A stretch of DNA of 64,000 bases, from positions 558,001 to 622,000 of the forward strand of contig VYZB01000281.1 in the NCBI GenBank assembly GCA_013397455.1, read 5' to 3'. The stretch is from Crotophaga sulcirostris. Taxonomy: Eukaryota; Chordata; Aves; Cuculiformes; Crotophagidae. The notes beneath the pieces were generated by a model that searched no databases, had not been told where the DNA came from, and saw nothing but the letters and a program-made list of their open reading frames with translations. Shown here piece after piece: positions 63,501 through 64,000 of the stretch. Made by a program: the position numbers and the translations under genes. How positions within the stretch are numbered: position 1 is the first letter of the stretch; each line of letters starts with the position of its first letter.

Positions 63501-64000
63501 GTTTTACAGAGGGTTTGAAGATAAAGGGAGAAAACTTACTTGATGTTTCGTACATTTGAAAAGTTTTTCCCCAAAATTGCAAAGAGACTTCCTTGAAAAT
63601 TCCATTAGTGGCCAAGGAGGTCACTAAAAAATTCAATTAGCTGGAGGAGAACCAAAGTAGGTGGGGATTAACCGGAGAGCTCACACAGCAGAGACAAGTA
63701 CTTTATGTCTGGTGTGAGTGAGAAGGGGAAGTCAAGTCACAAGACAAAAAGACAATGGTGTGGTGAAAGCAATGACTGAGGAAAATTATCTTTTTGACAG
63801 CACTTTGAATAAATTCATTTGCCTTTCAGTTCACACAGCCTTTACATTTGGAGGCTTTCTAGAGATGAGTTTTCAGAGTGTACTCTCTGCATTCTCAAAT
63901 TACAGTAATTATGAATTACTCCTTTCAGATAGAACTGAGGTTTTACGCAAGATTTTAGACTCACGCCTTTGCCAAGTTCTCTAACGTCCACTCTCCAGGC
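60591..64000. other. Non-coding sequence to the window end
   Basis: A-rich simple sequence lies at about 62138-62180. GGCATTTAATAGGCACTCTT at about 62350-62369, followed by GTTATTATTTT, weakly resembles the 3' tail of MIR on the plus strand, but this is below the level of a call. No gene was recognised. The last open frame, 88 codons at 63718-63984, ends inside the window and shows no known domain. Confidence 0.5.

Noticed and set aside
1..64000. tRNA, rRNA, CRISPR array, prophage or bacterial gene clusters
   Set aside because: No tRNA cloverleaf sequence, rRNA segment or direct-repeat array was seen, and repeat content marks the DNA as vertebrate.

Overview
The window looks like nuclear DNA of a bird, probably a neognath. 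Its clearest mobile elements are 5'-truncated CR1 LINE tails of avian type, ending in the 8-bp unit TTCTATGA and carrying the usual 'GGTCCCTTCCAACC' segment. Repeat density is low. The rest is mildly AT-rich, CpG-poor sequence with ordinary vertebrate microsatellites. There are two N gaps and one N inside a microsatellite, so this is a draft assembly. I see no operon structure, densely packed genes, CRISPR array, rRNA or tRNA.

I could not recognise any protein-coding exon. All reading frames longer than about 120 codons were read for known domains and none was recognised. Their lengths fit chance in 64 kb: at roughly one stop per 20 codons, a best frame near 190-215 codons is not surprising. 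The window is best read as intergenic or long-intron sequence. Exons of fewer than about 40 codons and non-coding RNAs could be present unseen.

Layout. 1-12 kb: ordinary sequence with one MIR-like fragment (4.9 kb), two small CpG clusters (3.0 and 11.0 kb) and a block of clustered SOX/POU/homeodomain-type motifs (10.6 kb). 12.26-12.56 kb: a 310-bp gap. 13.5-15.1 kb: a very AT-rich block, ended by a clear CR1 tail (15.2 kb). 18.1-18.3 kb: a block with two inverted PBX/HOX-like sites. 20.3 kb: a degraded CR1. 30.9-31.1 kb: an old palindromic interspersed repeat. 34.1 kb and 37.9 kb: homeodomain-motif-rich, possibly conserved blocks. 35.2-35.5 kb: CR1 plus a (CA)n array. 38.46-38.55 kb: second gap. 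39.8 kb: 44 bp of perfect purine-pyrimidine alternation. 41.9-42.3 kb: a dead fragment of a CR1/L3-type LINE reverse transcriptase. 51.6 kb: MIR-like fragment. 52.5-52.8 kb: the strongest CpG cluster. 54.3-54.5 kb: a compound AAAAG/AAAG microsatellite. 57.5-57.9 kb: a CR1 tail followed by a MIR-like core. 59.9-60.6 kb: the longest open frame, not recognised.

Nothing here amounts to a new biological system. The most useful leads are the old mobile-element fossils, the CpG cluster at 52.5 kb and the candidate regulatory blocks. All need cross-species alignment or expression data to confirm.
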